NCBI GenBank assembly: GCA_947476695.1
Contig: CANJRD010000002.1
Span: 62,001 to 126,000 of the forward strand
From: Rhodospirillaceae bacterium
GTDB taxonomy: Bacteria > Pseudomonadota > Alphaproteobacteria > Rhodospirillales > Rhodospirillaceae
Direction: 5' to 3'
DNA: 64,000 nucleotides
Shown here: positions 53,466 to 62,187 of the stretch, piece by piece
Numbering within the stretch: position 1 is the first letter of the stretch
Layout: each line of letters opens with the position of its first letter
Translations under genes and position numbers: made by a program
The notes under the pieces: generated by a model
The model's input: the letters and a program-made list of their open reading frames with translations, nothing else
What the model was told of the DNA's origin: nothing
Databases searched by the model: none

Positions 53466-56400
53466 ATGGTGGACGTCCCAGCCGGCCTTCTTGGAAGCGT
53501 GGCGCTGGCGGGCCTAGTGGCTGCCGGTGTCGCCGCGTTGCGCTGGCGAAACGGAGACGCGCGCGCAGCCGCATCAATGGCGGAAAAGCTTGCCGTTACA
53601 GAAGAAGCCGCGAACGCAGGACTCTGGTCGGAGAACCTGCGCACCGGCGCGGTGACCTGGTCGGTGGGCGCCTATCGCATCCTTGGCCTCGACCCCGCCC
53701 GCGAAGCACCGCGGGCTCTCGATCGGCTGGAATACCTGCTGTCCGGTTATCGCGAGACGATCAGCCGCGCCTTTACGGCGTTGCGCGCGGGCGAGGACGT
53801 GAAGCCGCTCGATGTGCAAATCCGGCGCCCCGATGGGACGTTGCGCGATTTGAACCTCTCGATGCGCATCCTGAACGGCCCGGATGGCCAGCCACGGGAG
53901 ATCGCTGGCGTAATCGTAGACGTCAGCCGTGCCAAGACGGCCGAACGTGGGATGGAGGAGCGCGATGAGCAGGTCCAGCGCGCCGTTTCGGCATCGCGGT
54001 CGGCGATCTGGGATTGGGACCTGCAGACCGGCGATTTCTACATCTCGTCACGCCTGGCCGAGATGCTCGACCTTCCGCGCGAGCCCTGGGCGCCGTCGCG
54101 CGCGCTGCACGACAGCCTCTGTCATCCTGAAGACCGCGAGCGCGTGGTCGAGGTGTTGCGCGTTCATGCCGATAACGGCGAATCTTTCGAGACCGAATAC
54201 CGACTACGCGGCAGTGGTCCGGATGTCTGGGTGCAGTGCCGTGGCCGCGCCGTGTCGTTCCGCGACGGAAAACCGACGCGGCTGATCGGGTCGATCGTCG
54301 ACATCACGCAGCGCCGCGAATTGGATGCGGTCATCGCCGAGAAGCAGCAGATGCTCGAGCTGGCGGTTGAGGCTGCCGATGCGGGCTACTTCGAGGAACG
54401 ATTCGATACTGGCGAGGTCACCTGGTCGCCGCGCTTGCGGAAAATCTTCGGTGTCGCATCCGACGAGCCGGCCCGCCGTGGCTACATGCAGGAACGTGTT
54501 TATCCAGAGGACCTGCCGGAATTTCTGGTCGCGGTCGAGGAATGGCGCCGCACGCTGAAGCCACTCGACATCGAGTTCCGCATCCGTCACGCCGACGGTC
54601 GTTACATCTGGCTGCATGTCCGCGCGGTTCATCAGTGCGACAGTGGCGGACGGCGCCTGCGTGGCGTCGGCTTCGTGCTTGAGGTCTCGGATCGCCTCGA
54701 AGCGCAGCGTGCGCTGGCCGACAGCGAACGCAAATTCCGCAATCTCGTCGATGGATCGATTCAGGGCGTCGTCATTCATCGGCGTCACAAGCCGCTGTTC
54801 TGCAATCCCGCCTATGCGCGATTGCTTGGATACGATTCGGTTGAGGACGTGTTGGCCTTGCCCTCGCTGGCGCCACATCTCTCACCGGACAATAACGAAG
54901 AATCCAGTTCCTTCTGGGAACGTGCGGTGGCCGGCGAACTCGATGGCCGTGTCTTCCGTCGCAAGGTGGTGCGCAAGAATGGGCGCGAAGCCTGGTTCGA
55001 GGCGGTCGGGCGGCTCATCCATTGGGAAGAGGAGCCTGCATGGCAGATGGCGGTGATCGAGATCACCGACCAAATGCGCATCGAGAACGAGCTTCGCTCC
55101 AGCGAAGAACGCTTCCGGTTCCTAGCCGACAATGCGACCGATATCCTGACCCTCTACGACCAGGATGGATTGGCGCTCTACATCTCGCCCTCGGCTTATC
55201 GTATCGCCGGCTACACGGTGGAAGAGACCGTCGGACGCTCGCCGTTCGAATTCGTGCATCCTGACGACGCGGGACCGCTTCGTAGCAAGCGCGGCCTGCA
55301 AAAAGCGTATGCACCGCAAGCTGGAAACGCCCGCTGGCGCTTGCGCCACAAGGATGGGCATTGGATGTGGATGGAATCGCGCGCTGCCGTGATTCCGATG
55401 GTTGGCGGCGGTCATCACGTCCTGACCGCATCACGCGATATCAGCGAGAGCGTGCAGCGCGAAGCCGAGATCCAGGCCGCGCGCGACCGATTGCAGGAGC
55501 AGACTGACGAACTCGCGCTGCTCGCGCAGAACCTGGAGATCGAGCGCGCGCGCGCGGAGCAGGCCAATCTCGCCAAGTCGCAGTTCCTGGCGATGATGAG
55601 CCACGAGCTGCGCACGCCGTTGACGGGCGTGCTCGGCATGGCCGATCTGTTGCTGTTGAGCCATCAGACGGAAGAACAGGAGAGGGTGACTAAACTGCTG
55701 TCCCGTTCGGCCCGGGTCCTGCTGGATCTGCTGAATGACGTGCTGGATTTCTCGAAGATCGAGGCAGGCCAGCTCACGGTCGAGCACATCCCATTCTCGC
55801 TCGCGAGCGTGCTGACCGAGGTCAGCGAGCTGTACGCGTCAATGCTCGACGACAAGGGACTACGATTCGAGGTCGTGATCGCGCCCCAGGTCACCGATGC
55901 TGTCATCGGCGATCCCAAGCGTTTGCGACAAGTTTTGAGCAATCTCGTCAACAACGCGGCGAAGTTCACGCACCAGGGAGAGATCAGAGTCAGCGTCGGC
56001 ATGGAAGAATGCGAGGGCAATGCCTTGCGACTTAGATTTTCAGTCGCCGACACCGGCATAGGTATCTCGGACGCGGATGCCGCCCGGCTGTTTAAGCCGT
56101 TCGTTCAAGCTGATTTGTCGACATCGCGCCAATACGGCGGGTCTGGGCTGGGTCTGGCGATCTGCAAGCGCCTGGTTGAGGCGATGGGTGGGGACATAGA
56201 GCTCGAAAGTGTCCCGAACCGCGGCTCTACCTTCCACTTCGATATTGTCGTGGAGGCGGCGGGATCGCTCCTGCCGTTGGAGGCCTCGAACGAAGCGGAT
56301 ATGCCAGCGGCGCCGGCGCGCACGCTTCAGATACTCATGGCGGAGGACAACGACACCACCCGTTATCTGGTGAGTGCGATGCTCGGGCGCCTCGGTCACC

Positions 56401-57161
56401 GCATTGTCGCGGTGGCCGATGGACAGCAGGCCGTCAGCGCGTGCCGCGCCGGGATGTTCGACATCATCCTGATGGATATGCAGATGCCGGTGATGGATGG
56501 TCCCGATGCGACGCGTCTGATCCGGCAGATGACGGGTGCTATCGGTACGGTGCCGATTGTAGCATTGACCGCCGACGCGGTTCCCGAACACCGCGCCGAT
56601 TTCCTTGCGGCGGGCGCCAACGCGGTGGTCGTGAAACCCGTCGTTTGGCTTGAACTCGGCGAGGTCATTGACCAGCTTGTACCCGGCGGCGGCATAGCCC
56701 GGCGCGTCGCGCGCGGCTTGACCAAGGCCGAAGGCGATCGCGGTGACTTGTCTCCCCCTATGGGATCCTACGCTCAACATGACTTGAAAACCGCTCCGGC
56801 GATCGACAATGCCGTGTTGGACGATCTTGCCGCGGCGCTTGGCGAGGCGGCGGTGGCGAACATGATGCCGACGTTCCTGGTCAACATGATTGAGTACCGC
56901 GATCAGCTCGCGAGTGCGATTGCCGGCAACGATCTCGCCGCTGCCAAACGCGCTGCCCATGCGCTGAAGGGCTTGGCGGCACAATTCGGCGCGCCGCAAG
57001 TGAGCGCGTTGGCGCGTTCGATCGAACTGGATTGCCTGACGGTTACTGACGTCGCGGAGGTGCTGGGGAAGTTGGTCAGCGCCGTGGCGGTCGCCGCGCA
57101 GGCCATCAAGGCGCGCGGACAAGCACGCGCCAACACGGCGCCGATCGGGCCCGAGAATTAG
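53466..57161 (+). CDS. Hybrid sensor histidine kinase with five PAS domains, REC and HPt
   Basis: The product has 1231 aa. One membrane helix (about residues 7-26) is followed by five PAS-like repeats (motifs AGLWSENLRTGAVTWSVG, IWDWDLQTGDFYISS, AGYFEERFDTGEVTWSP, VVIHRRHKPLFCNPAYARLL and ILTLYDQDGLALYISPSAY), a coiled coil, the dimerisation/phosphoacceptor domain (SHELRTPL, His at residue 713), an ATPase domain (SVADTGIGISDADAARLFKP), a receiver (LMDMQMPVMDG, Asp at residue 1004) and a C-terminal HPt (AHALKGLAAQFG, His at residue 1165). All parts for a His-Asp-His phosphorelay are in one chain. Five PAS domains suggest several small signals. An in-frame ATG at 53331 would add 45 residues; I prefer 53466 because the membrane helix follows directly. 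It is convergent with the diguanylate cyclase gene (23 bp between stops). Confidence 0.9.
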   Translation: MVDVPAGLLGSVALAGLVAAGVAALRWRNGDARAAASMAEKLAVTEEAANAGLWSENLRTGAVTWSVGAYRILGLDPAREAPRALDRLEYLLSGYRETISRAFTALRAGEDVKPLDVQIRRPDGTLRDLNLSMRILNGPDGQPREIAGVIVDVSRAKTAERGMEERDEQVQRAVSASRSAIWDWDLQTGDFYISSRLAEMLDLPREPWAPSRALHDSLCHPEDRERVVEVLRVHADNGESFETEYRLRGSGPDVWVQCRGRAVSFRDGKPTRLIGSIVDITQRRELDAVIAEKQQMLELAVEAADAGYFEERFDTGEVTWSPRLRKIFGVASDEPARRGYMQERVYPEDLPEFLVAVEEWRRTLKPLDIEFRIRHADGRYIWLHVRAVHQCDSGGRRLRGVGFVLEVSDRLEAQRALADSERKFRNLVDGSIQGVVIHRRHKPLFCNPAYARLLGYDSVEDVLALPSLAPHLSPDNNEESSSFWERAVAGELDGRVFRRKVVRKNGREAWFEAVGRLIHWEEEPAWQMAVIEITDQMRIENELRSSEERFRFLADNATDILTLYDQDGLALYISPSAYRIAGYTVEETVGRSPFEFVHPDDAGPLRSKRGLQKAYAPQAGNARWRLRHKDGHWMWMESRAAVIPMVGGGHHVLTASRDISESVQREAEIQAARDRLQEQTDELALLAQNLEIERARAEQANLAKSQFLAMMSHELRTPLTGVLGMADLLLLSHQTEEQERVTKLLSRSARVLLDLLNDVLDFSKIEAGQLTVEHIPFSLASVLTEVSELYASMLDDKGLRFEVVIAPQVTDAVIGDPKRLRQVLSNLVNNAAKFTHQGEIRVSVGMEECEGNALRLRFSVADTGIGISDADAARLFKPFVQADLSTSRQYGGSGLGLAICKRLVEAMGGDIELESVPNRGSTFHFDIVVEAAGSLLPLEASNEADMPAAPARTLQILMAEDNDTTRYLVSAMLGRLGHRIVAVADGQQAVSACRAGMFDIILMDMQMPVMDGPDATRLIRQMTGAIGTVPIVALTADAVPEHRADFLAAGANAVVVKPVVWLELGEVIDQLVPGGGIARRVARGLTKAEGDRGDLSPPMGSYAQHDLKTAPAIDNAVLDDLAAALGEAAVANMMPTFLVNMIEYRDQLASAIAGNDLAAAKRAAHALKGLAAQFGAPQVSALARSIELDCLTVTDVAEVLGKLVSAVAVAAQAIKARGQARANTAPIGPEN

Positions 57162-57184
57162 CGGAAGTTCTTCGCTCGTCGAAT

Positions 57185-58105
57185 CTACTCGAAGGTGCCG
57201 GCGACAGCGCGATCGCGCCCGGTCTTCTTCGCCTCGTATAGCGCATGGTCGGCGGCCGTGACGAGATCGGTCGGCGGACGGCCGATCTTCGGTATGTGGC
57301 CAAGGCTGACCGTGACATGCTTGGCCGTCGGCGATTTCTCATGCGGGATGTTTTGCGCGGCGACGTTCTCGCGGATGGCCTGTGCGACCGCTTCGGCGCC
57401 GGCCACCTGGGTATCCGGCAGAACGGCTACGAACTCCTCGCCACCGTACCGGGCGACCATATCGGCGGGGCGCTGCAGTGCGTCGACGGCGCAGCGCGCG
57501 ATCTTCTTCAAGCACACGTCGCCCGGCCCATGGCCGTAGGTGTCGTTGTAGAGTTTGAAGTGGTCGACATCGAACATGATGATCGATAGGTGCTGTCCCA
57601 CGCGCGCGAGGCGGCGCCATTCGCGGTCGAGTATGTCGTCGAAGGTGCGGCGGTTGCTCAAGCCCGTGAGGCCGTCAAGGCGCGCCATTTGGCTCAGTGC
57701 GTCGCGGCTGTGCTTCAATTCGACATGCTTGTTGACGCGCGCCCACAAGATCGCGGGGTTGATCGGCTTGGCGATGTAGTCGATGCCACCGGCTTCGAGA
57801 CCTTTCACCTCGTCCTGGGCCGAGTTGCGCGAGGTCAGGAAGATCACCGGGACTTCGCGCGTACGCGTGTCGGACTTCAGCTGGCGGCAAACCGTGAAGC
57901 CATCCATATCGGGCAGGCCGACGTCGAGCAGGATCAGATCGAACGCGCCGGTTGCCATCTGGTTCAAGGCTTCCTGGCCGGTCCCAATGACCGTGAGGTC
58001 ATAGTTCACCGACAGTACGGCCGTGAGCAGGGCTTGAATCGCCGTGTCGTCCTCGACGATGAGGATGGCGGTGCGCCGCTTGGCAGCGAGCAGGTCCGGG
58101 TTCAT
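57185..58105 (-). CDS. PleD-like response regulator diguanylate cyclase (REC-GGDEF)
   Basis: The product has 306 aa. Residues about 12-130 form a receiver with DLILLDVGLPDMDG (Asp near residue 61). A helical linker leads to a GGDEF domain with the active motif YGGEEF near residue 221 and, five residues before it, the inhibitory-site motif R-P-A-D, so allosteric product inhibition is likely. It makes cyclic di-GMP from two GTP when the receiver is phosphorylated. The gene lies 23 bp from the convergent hybrid kinase with HPt, a likely phosphodonor; this partnership is inference. It is divergent from hrpB, with 160 bp between. Confidence 0.92.
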   Translation of the reverse strand: MNPDLLAAKRRTAILIVEDDTAIQALLTAVLSVNYDLTVIGTGQEALNQMATGAFDLILLDVGLPDMDGFTVCRQLKSDTRTREVPVIFLTSRNSAQDEVKGLEAGGIDYIAKPINPAILWARVNKHVELKHSRDALSQMARLDGLTGLSNRRTFDDILDREWRRLARVGQHLSIIMFDVDHFKLYNDTYGHGPGDVCLKKIARCAVDALQRPADMVARYGGEEFVAVLPDTQVAGAEAVAQAIRENVAAQNIPHEKSPTAKHVTVSLGHIPKIGRPPTDLVTAADHALYEAKKTGRDRAVAGTFE

Positions 58106-58265
58106 CGGCGATCCAGGGCTTCGTGATTGGCAGGCTTGTCCGGACCCAGAGTACCGGTTCCTGTGCGAATTGTCTGTTTCGACAAACGACGTTAAGGGCA
58201 GACATGTTGTCCTGGCAAGGGTTTGCGGGCCTTGTCAGTTCCGCGGCCAAGGGCCAAGAAGAGCC
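58106..58265. promoter_or_regulatory. Divergent spacer between the diguanylate cyclase and hrpB genes
   Basis: Promoters for both genes are expected here. A short inverted repeat TTGTC...GACAA lies at about 58170-58186. No box can be assigned. GAAGAG just before 58266 is the hrpB ribosome site. Confidence 0.4.
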
Positions 58266-60758
58266 ATGACGCAGGATTCACTCCCGATCGACGCTGTCCT
58301 GCCGGACTTGGTCGCGGCGCTGGGCGCTCAGCCTTGCGCGGTGCTGGTTGCAGCGCCGGGCGCTGGCAAGAGCACGCGCGCGCCGCTGGCGCTGCATCGG
58401 GCACCCTGGCTTACCGGCTCGATCGTCATGCTCGAACCACGGCGTCTCGCGGCCCGCGCGGTTGCGACGCGAATGGCGTCGACGCTCGGCGAAGATGTGG
58501 GACGGACGGTTGGCTATCGCGTCAGGCTCGACAGCAAAGTGTCGCGCGATACGCGGATTGAAGTCGTCACCGAGGGGATTTTCACGCGCCGCCTGATGTC
58601 CGACCCGGATCTCGCGGGTGTCGGCCTTGTGATCTTCGACGAATTCCATGAACGCAGCCTCGACGCCGATCTCGGTTTGGCGCTGGCGTTGGACGTGCAA
58701 CGCGGTTTGCGTCCCGACCTGCGCATTCTCGTTATGTCCGCGACTCTCGATGAGCAGGGGCTCGCGGCATTGCTGGGTGAGAGCACACCGGCTCCCGTGA
58801 TCACGGCGCCGCATCGACCGCACCCGGTCGAGACCCGTTACCTGAACAAGTCCGCCGGCGACCGGATCGAACCAGAAGTCGCGTCGGCGATCCAGCGGGC
58901 GGTCGCGGAAGAAGATGGCAGCATTCTCGCGTTCCTTCCGGGTGAGGCGGAGATACGGCGCACCCAAGCTTTGCTGGACGATGCGCGTCTGCCTGTGGAT
59001 TGCATTGTGACACCGCTTTTCGGTGCGCTGGACCTGAAAGACCAGACGCGCGCCATCGCACCGGCGCCGACGGGACAACGCAAGATCGTGCTGGCGACAA
59101 CTATCGCCGAGACCAGCTTGACCATCGAGGGCGTGCGCATCGTCATTGACGGCGGTTACAAGCGCGTGCCGCGCTTCGATCCGCGCCGAGGTATGACGCA
59201 GCTGACGACGGTTCGTGTTTCCCGCGCGGCGGCGGAGCAACGTCGTGGCCGCGCCGGGCGATTGGGACCGGGCGTTTGCTATCGGCTGTGGACCGAGCCA
59301 GAGGATCGCGGGCTTGTGCCGTTCGACGCGCCGGAAATGCTGCAAGCCGACCTCGCGCCGCTGGCGCTCGATCTCGCGTCCTGGGGCGTGCGCGACCCGA
59401 CATCCCTGCCGTGGCTGACGCCGCCGCCGGCCGGCGCGTATGCGCAGGCGTTCGATCTTCTGCGGCGCCTCGATGCGGTTTCGGCTGAAGGACATGTGAC
59501 TGCCGAGGGAAAGGCGATGGCGGCCCTGCCGCTGCATCCGCGCTTTGCCCACATGGTTCATCGCGGCATCGAATTGGGCGATGGCGCGCTCGCTTGCGAC
59601 ATTGCGGCGCTGTTGTCGGAACGCGACATCCTGATGGGACGCCGCGATCCGGACTTGCGCACGCGCTTGTCTTTGCTGGCGCGTCCCAGCGGCGACGTGC
59701 ATCGCGGCGGGCTCGCGCGCGTGAGGGCGGCGGCGCAGCAGGTGCGCAGCATCGCGAAGGTTTCCGCGGGCGGTGGTGCTCCGGAACGCGCCGGCATCAT
59801 CCTCGCGCTCGCCTATCCGGATCGCATTGGCCAAAGGCGGGGCGGTGGCGGGCGTTATCGACTATCGGGTGGCGGCGGCGCCGTCGTCGATCAGACCGAT
59901 CCCCTCGCGGCGGCCGAATTCATCACCATCGCCGATCTCGATGGCGCGGCCCGCGAAGCGCGGGTGTTCCTTGCCGCGCCGGTCATGCAGGCGGATCTGG
60001 AGGATGTCTTCGCCGCCGACATCACGACGGCTGACGAAGTGGCGTGGGATGCGCGGGAGGAAATTGTCGTCGCGCGCCGACAACGTCGCCTGGGTGCGCT
60101 GGTGCTCGAAGAGCGTCCGCTGCGCGATGCCGATCCGGCGGCGATCGATGCCGCGATGATCGCCGGTGTTCGTCAGCTCGGCCTTGCGGTGTTGCCTTGG
60201 GGCAAAGGAACCGAGGCCCTGCGCGCGCGTGTGAATTTACTGCGGGCCCATTTCCCCGATGACGGTTGGCCCGATCTCTCGGATGCGGGGCTGATCGATA
60301 CCCTCAGCGATTGGTTGGCGCCGTTCCTGTCCGGCGCGCGGCGTCGCGATCATCTCACGCGGGTCGATCTGAATGAAGCTCTGCGCGCATTGCTGCCGTG
60401 GCCGTTACCGCAACGTCTCGACGATCTTGCGCCGACGCACATCGAGGTGCCTTCGGGTTCTCAGATCACCATCGACTACGATGCCGACGGCGGACCGGCG
60501 GTGCAGGTGAGGCTGCAGGAGATGTTCGGACAGACCGAGGCGATGTCGATCGCCGGCGGTCGTGTGCCGCTCACGCTGCATCTATTGTCGCCGGCCCAGC
60601 GCCCGCTTGCGGTGACGCGCGATCTCGCGAGCTTCTGGGCGAACGTCTATCCGCAGGTGCGCGGCGAAATGCGCAGCCGCTATCCGCGCCACGTATGGCC
60701 GGAAGATCCGCTGTCCGCGGTCGCGGTCAGGCGCACGCTCCAACCGCGTAAGCGTTAG
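58266..60758 (+). CDS. hrpB: ATP-dependent helicase HrpB
   Basis: The product has 830 aa, the usual length. Motif I is GAGKST near residue 37, motif II IFDEFHERS near 126 (DEFH instead of DEAH, as is typical for HrpB), motif III VMSATL near 158, motif VI QRRGRAGRLG near 323. TTIAETSLTIEGV near 280 is motif V. After the helicase core come the HA2/OB-like region and a C-terminal HrpB domain (RYPRHVWPEDPL near the end). It is a monomeric DExH RNA/DNA helicase of uncertain cellular role. ATG 58266 is preferred over earlier in-frame starts because the helicase domain begins shortly after. The gene converges on rlmJ and overlaps its 3' end by 4 bp. Confidence 0.94.
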   Translation: MTQDSLPIDAVLPDLVAALGAQPCAVLVAAPGAGKSTRAPLALHRAPWLTGSIVMLEPRRLAARAVATRMASTLGEDVGRTVGYRVRLDSKVSRDTRIEVVTEGIFTRRLMSDPDLAGVGLVIFDEFHERSLDADLGLALALDVQRGLRPDLRILVMSATLDEQGLAALLGESTPAPVITAPHRPHPVETRYLNKSAGDRIEPEVASAIQRAVAEEDGSILAFLPGEAEIRRTQALLDDARLPVDCIVTPLFGALDLKDQTRAIAPAPTGQRKIVLATTIAETSLTIEGVRIVIDGGYKRVPRFDPRRGMTQLTTVRVSRAAAEQRRGRAGRLGPGVCYRLWTEPEDRGLVPFDAPEMLQADLAPLALDLASWGVRDPTSLPWLTPPPAGAYAQAFDLLRRLDAVSAEGHVTAEGKAMAALPLHPRFAHMVHRGIELGDGALACDIAALLSERDILMGRRDPDLRTRLSLLARPSGDVHRGGLARVRAAAQQVRSIAKVSAGGGAPERAGIILALAYPDRIGQRRGGGGRYRLSGGGGAVVDQTDPLAAAEFITIADLDGAAREARVFLAAPVMQADLEDVFAADITTADEVAWDAREEIVVARRQRRLGALVLEERPLRDADPAAIDAAMIAGVRQLGLAVLPWGKGTEALRARVNLLRAHFPDDGWPDLSDAGLIDTLSDWLAPFLSGARRRDHLTRVDLNEALRALLPWPLPQRLDDLAPTHIEVPSGSQITIDYDADGGPAVQVRLQEMFGQTEAMSIAGGRVPLTLHLLSPAQRPLAVTRDLASFWANVYPQVRGEMRSRYPRHVWPEDPLSAVAVRRTLQPRKR

Positions 60759-61606
60759 CGCTCCGGGACAAGCCAGCGCAGAACGTGCTTCGCTTTGGGA
60801 CCATCACCGAGGATCGGTGCCAAGGCGTCGCCGATGTTCCGTGCGGCCTTGTCGAACTGCCACGGCGGATTGATCACGATGAGCCCGGTGCCGCGCAGCC
60901 CGCGTGCCGGTACGTCCGGCAGTCCTTGGTTGTGGAAATCGAGTTGGCTGATCAGTGTGGGCGCGGTGATATCCTTCAGTCCCGCGAGCAACGGCTCATG
61001 CCGATTGTCGGCGAGCAGCGGGAACCAGACCGCGACAATGCCCTCCGGCCAGCGCGCCACGGCACGGACGACGTCGTTCGCCACCTTTTCGTATTCACCC
61101 TTCAGTTCGTAGCTGGGATCGATCAGCAGAAGCCCGCGCCGGATCGTGGGCGGCAACAAGCCGTCGATGGCTTCGCTGGCATCGCGGCGATGGATCACGA
61201 TCTGTGGGTCGTCGGCGACCCAAGCGCGCAGCGCCGTCGATGCCGCGGGATGAAGTTCGTTGAAGATCAGCCGATCTTGCGGACGCATGGCCGCCCTTAG
61301 GAGGGCTGGCGATCCCGGGTACAGGGACAGCATGCTGGGATCGAAGCCGCGCACCGTGTCGACGTAAGCCGCGAGGTCCGGCGAAAGGTCGCTGCGGGCT
61401 AAAAGCCGCGCGATGCCGCGCTCGTGCTCCTTGATCTTCTGCGCTTCGGCACGGGTGAGGGCATAGAGCCCTTCGCCAGCATAGAGGTCGAGCGCGACGA
61501 ACGGCTTCTCCTTGGCGCGCAGATGACCCAGCAAAGCCCACAGGAGGGCGTGCTTATGAACGTCGGCGGGGCCGCCGACGTGGAATGCGTGCTGATAGCT
61601 CAGCAT
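60755..61606 (-). CDS. rlmJ: 23S rRNA adenine-N6 methyltransferase RlmJ (DPSY variant)
   Basis: The product has 283 aa. It follows E. coli RlmJ along its whole length: MLSYQHAFHVGGPADVHKH at the start, LDLYAGEGLYAL (SAM motif) near residue 39, SLYPGSPALLRA near 92, FNELHPAA near 114, LLIDPSYELKGEY near 160 and VINPPWQFDKAA near 250. RlmJ methylates A2030 of 23S rRNA. The catalytic (D/N)PP(Y/F) motif near residue 163 reads DPSY in place of E. coli DPPY. Other motifs are intact. The gene overlaps hrpB at the stop codons. Confidence 0.92.
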   Translation of the reverse strand: MLSYQHAFHVGGPADVHKHALLWALLGHLRAKEKPFVALDLYAGEGLYALTRAEAQKIKEHERGIARLLARSDLSPDLAAYVDTVRGFDPSMLSLYPGSPALLRAAMRPQDRLIFNELHPAASTALRAWVADDPQIVIHRRDASEAIDGLLPPTIRRGLLLIDPSYELKGEYEKVANDVVRAVARWPEGIVAVWFPLLADNRHEPLLAGLKDITAPTLISQLDFHNQGLPDVPARGLRGTGLIVINPPWQFDKAARNIGDALAPILGDGPKAKHVLRWLVPER

Positions 61607-62187
61607 GTGCCGATTCGCTGCCTGAGTTTGTGCGGAGCAACATTCAATTCAATCATAGGGTGATCTTTGACGCCGTTAATCTGCCTGGGGGCGGGATAGG
61701 TGTGGATAACGCGTTGTTTTAATGTTTCTACCGGAAAGTCTTCACGCCGTCGTCAGCTTGAAATTCCAAGTCTCTTCGGCAGAGCTTCACGAAATATTCA
61801 TGCGCGCAGAAGGCTCTCAGGGGCAAGCACCAAGTTGTCCACAGACCGCTTAAGCCCGCAGACACCCTCGCTTGAGGCTCCCGACCAGGCGAGATGCTGC
61901 ATTGCACACATTGCGATCCGCGAGGGCTCTGGTATAACCGCGCGCGAGAACCGAAGGGCTGGCGCTTCCAGGTTCTCAGCGCAACGTTCGCCTGCATGAG
62001 ATGAGACACCGCCTTAGCTGCACGGGGAGCAGCTGTGTGCGTGTCCGTCGCCTCGCGATCTAAAGCTAATCCCCGACCGAAGAGATCATCTGCCACAGTT
62101 CGGGCGCAAACCCGCCCTGTTACAGACTGACTCCGTGAGTAAATAAGAAACCGGTCAGCTCTAATAACGGGCCGGGAAATTAGCGGG
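61607..62187. other. 581-bp non-coding region with DnaA-box-like sites and a long stem-loop
   Basis: No convincing gene is found on either strand. It holds a perfect DnaA box TTATCCACA (minus strand, 61701-61709), a TTGTCCACA (plus, 61835-61843) and a strong hairpin at 61946-61977 (GAGAACC, then GAAG/CTTC, then GGTTCTC). A smaller GC hairpin, GGGCG...CGCCC, is near 62102-62117. A promoter for the glucan synthase gene should lie here. A structured non-coding RNA is possible but I cannot match any known family. Confidence 0.45.

Noticed and set aside
61701..61843. Chromosomal origin of replication
   Set aside because: Only two DnaA-like boxes and no AT-rich unwinding element or origin-linked genes (hemE, dnaA, parAB) nearby; reported only as a weak observation.
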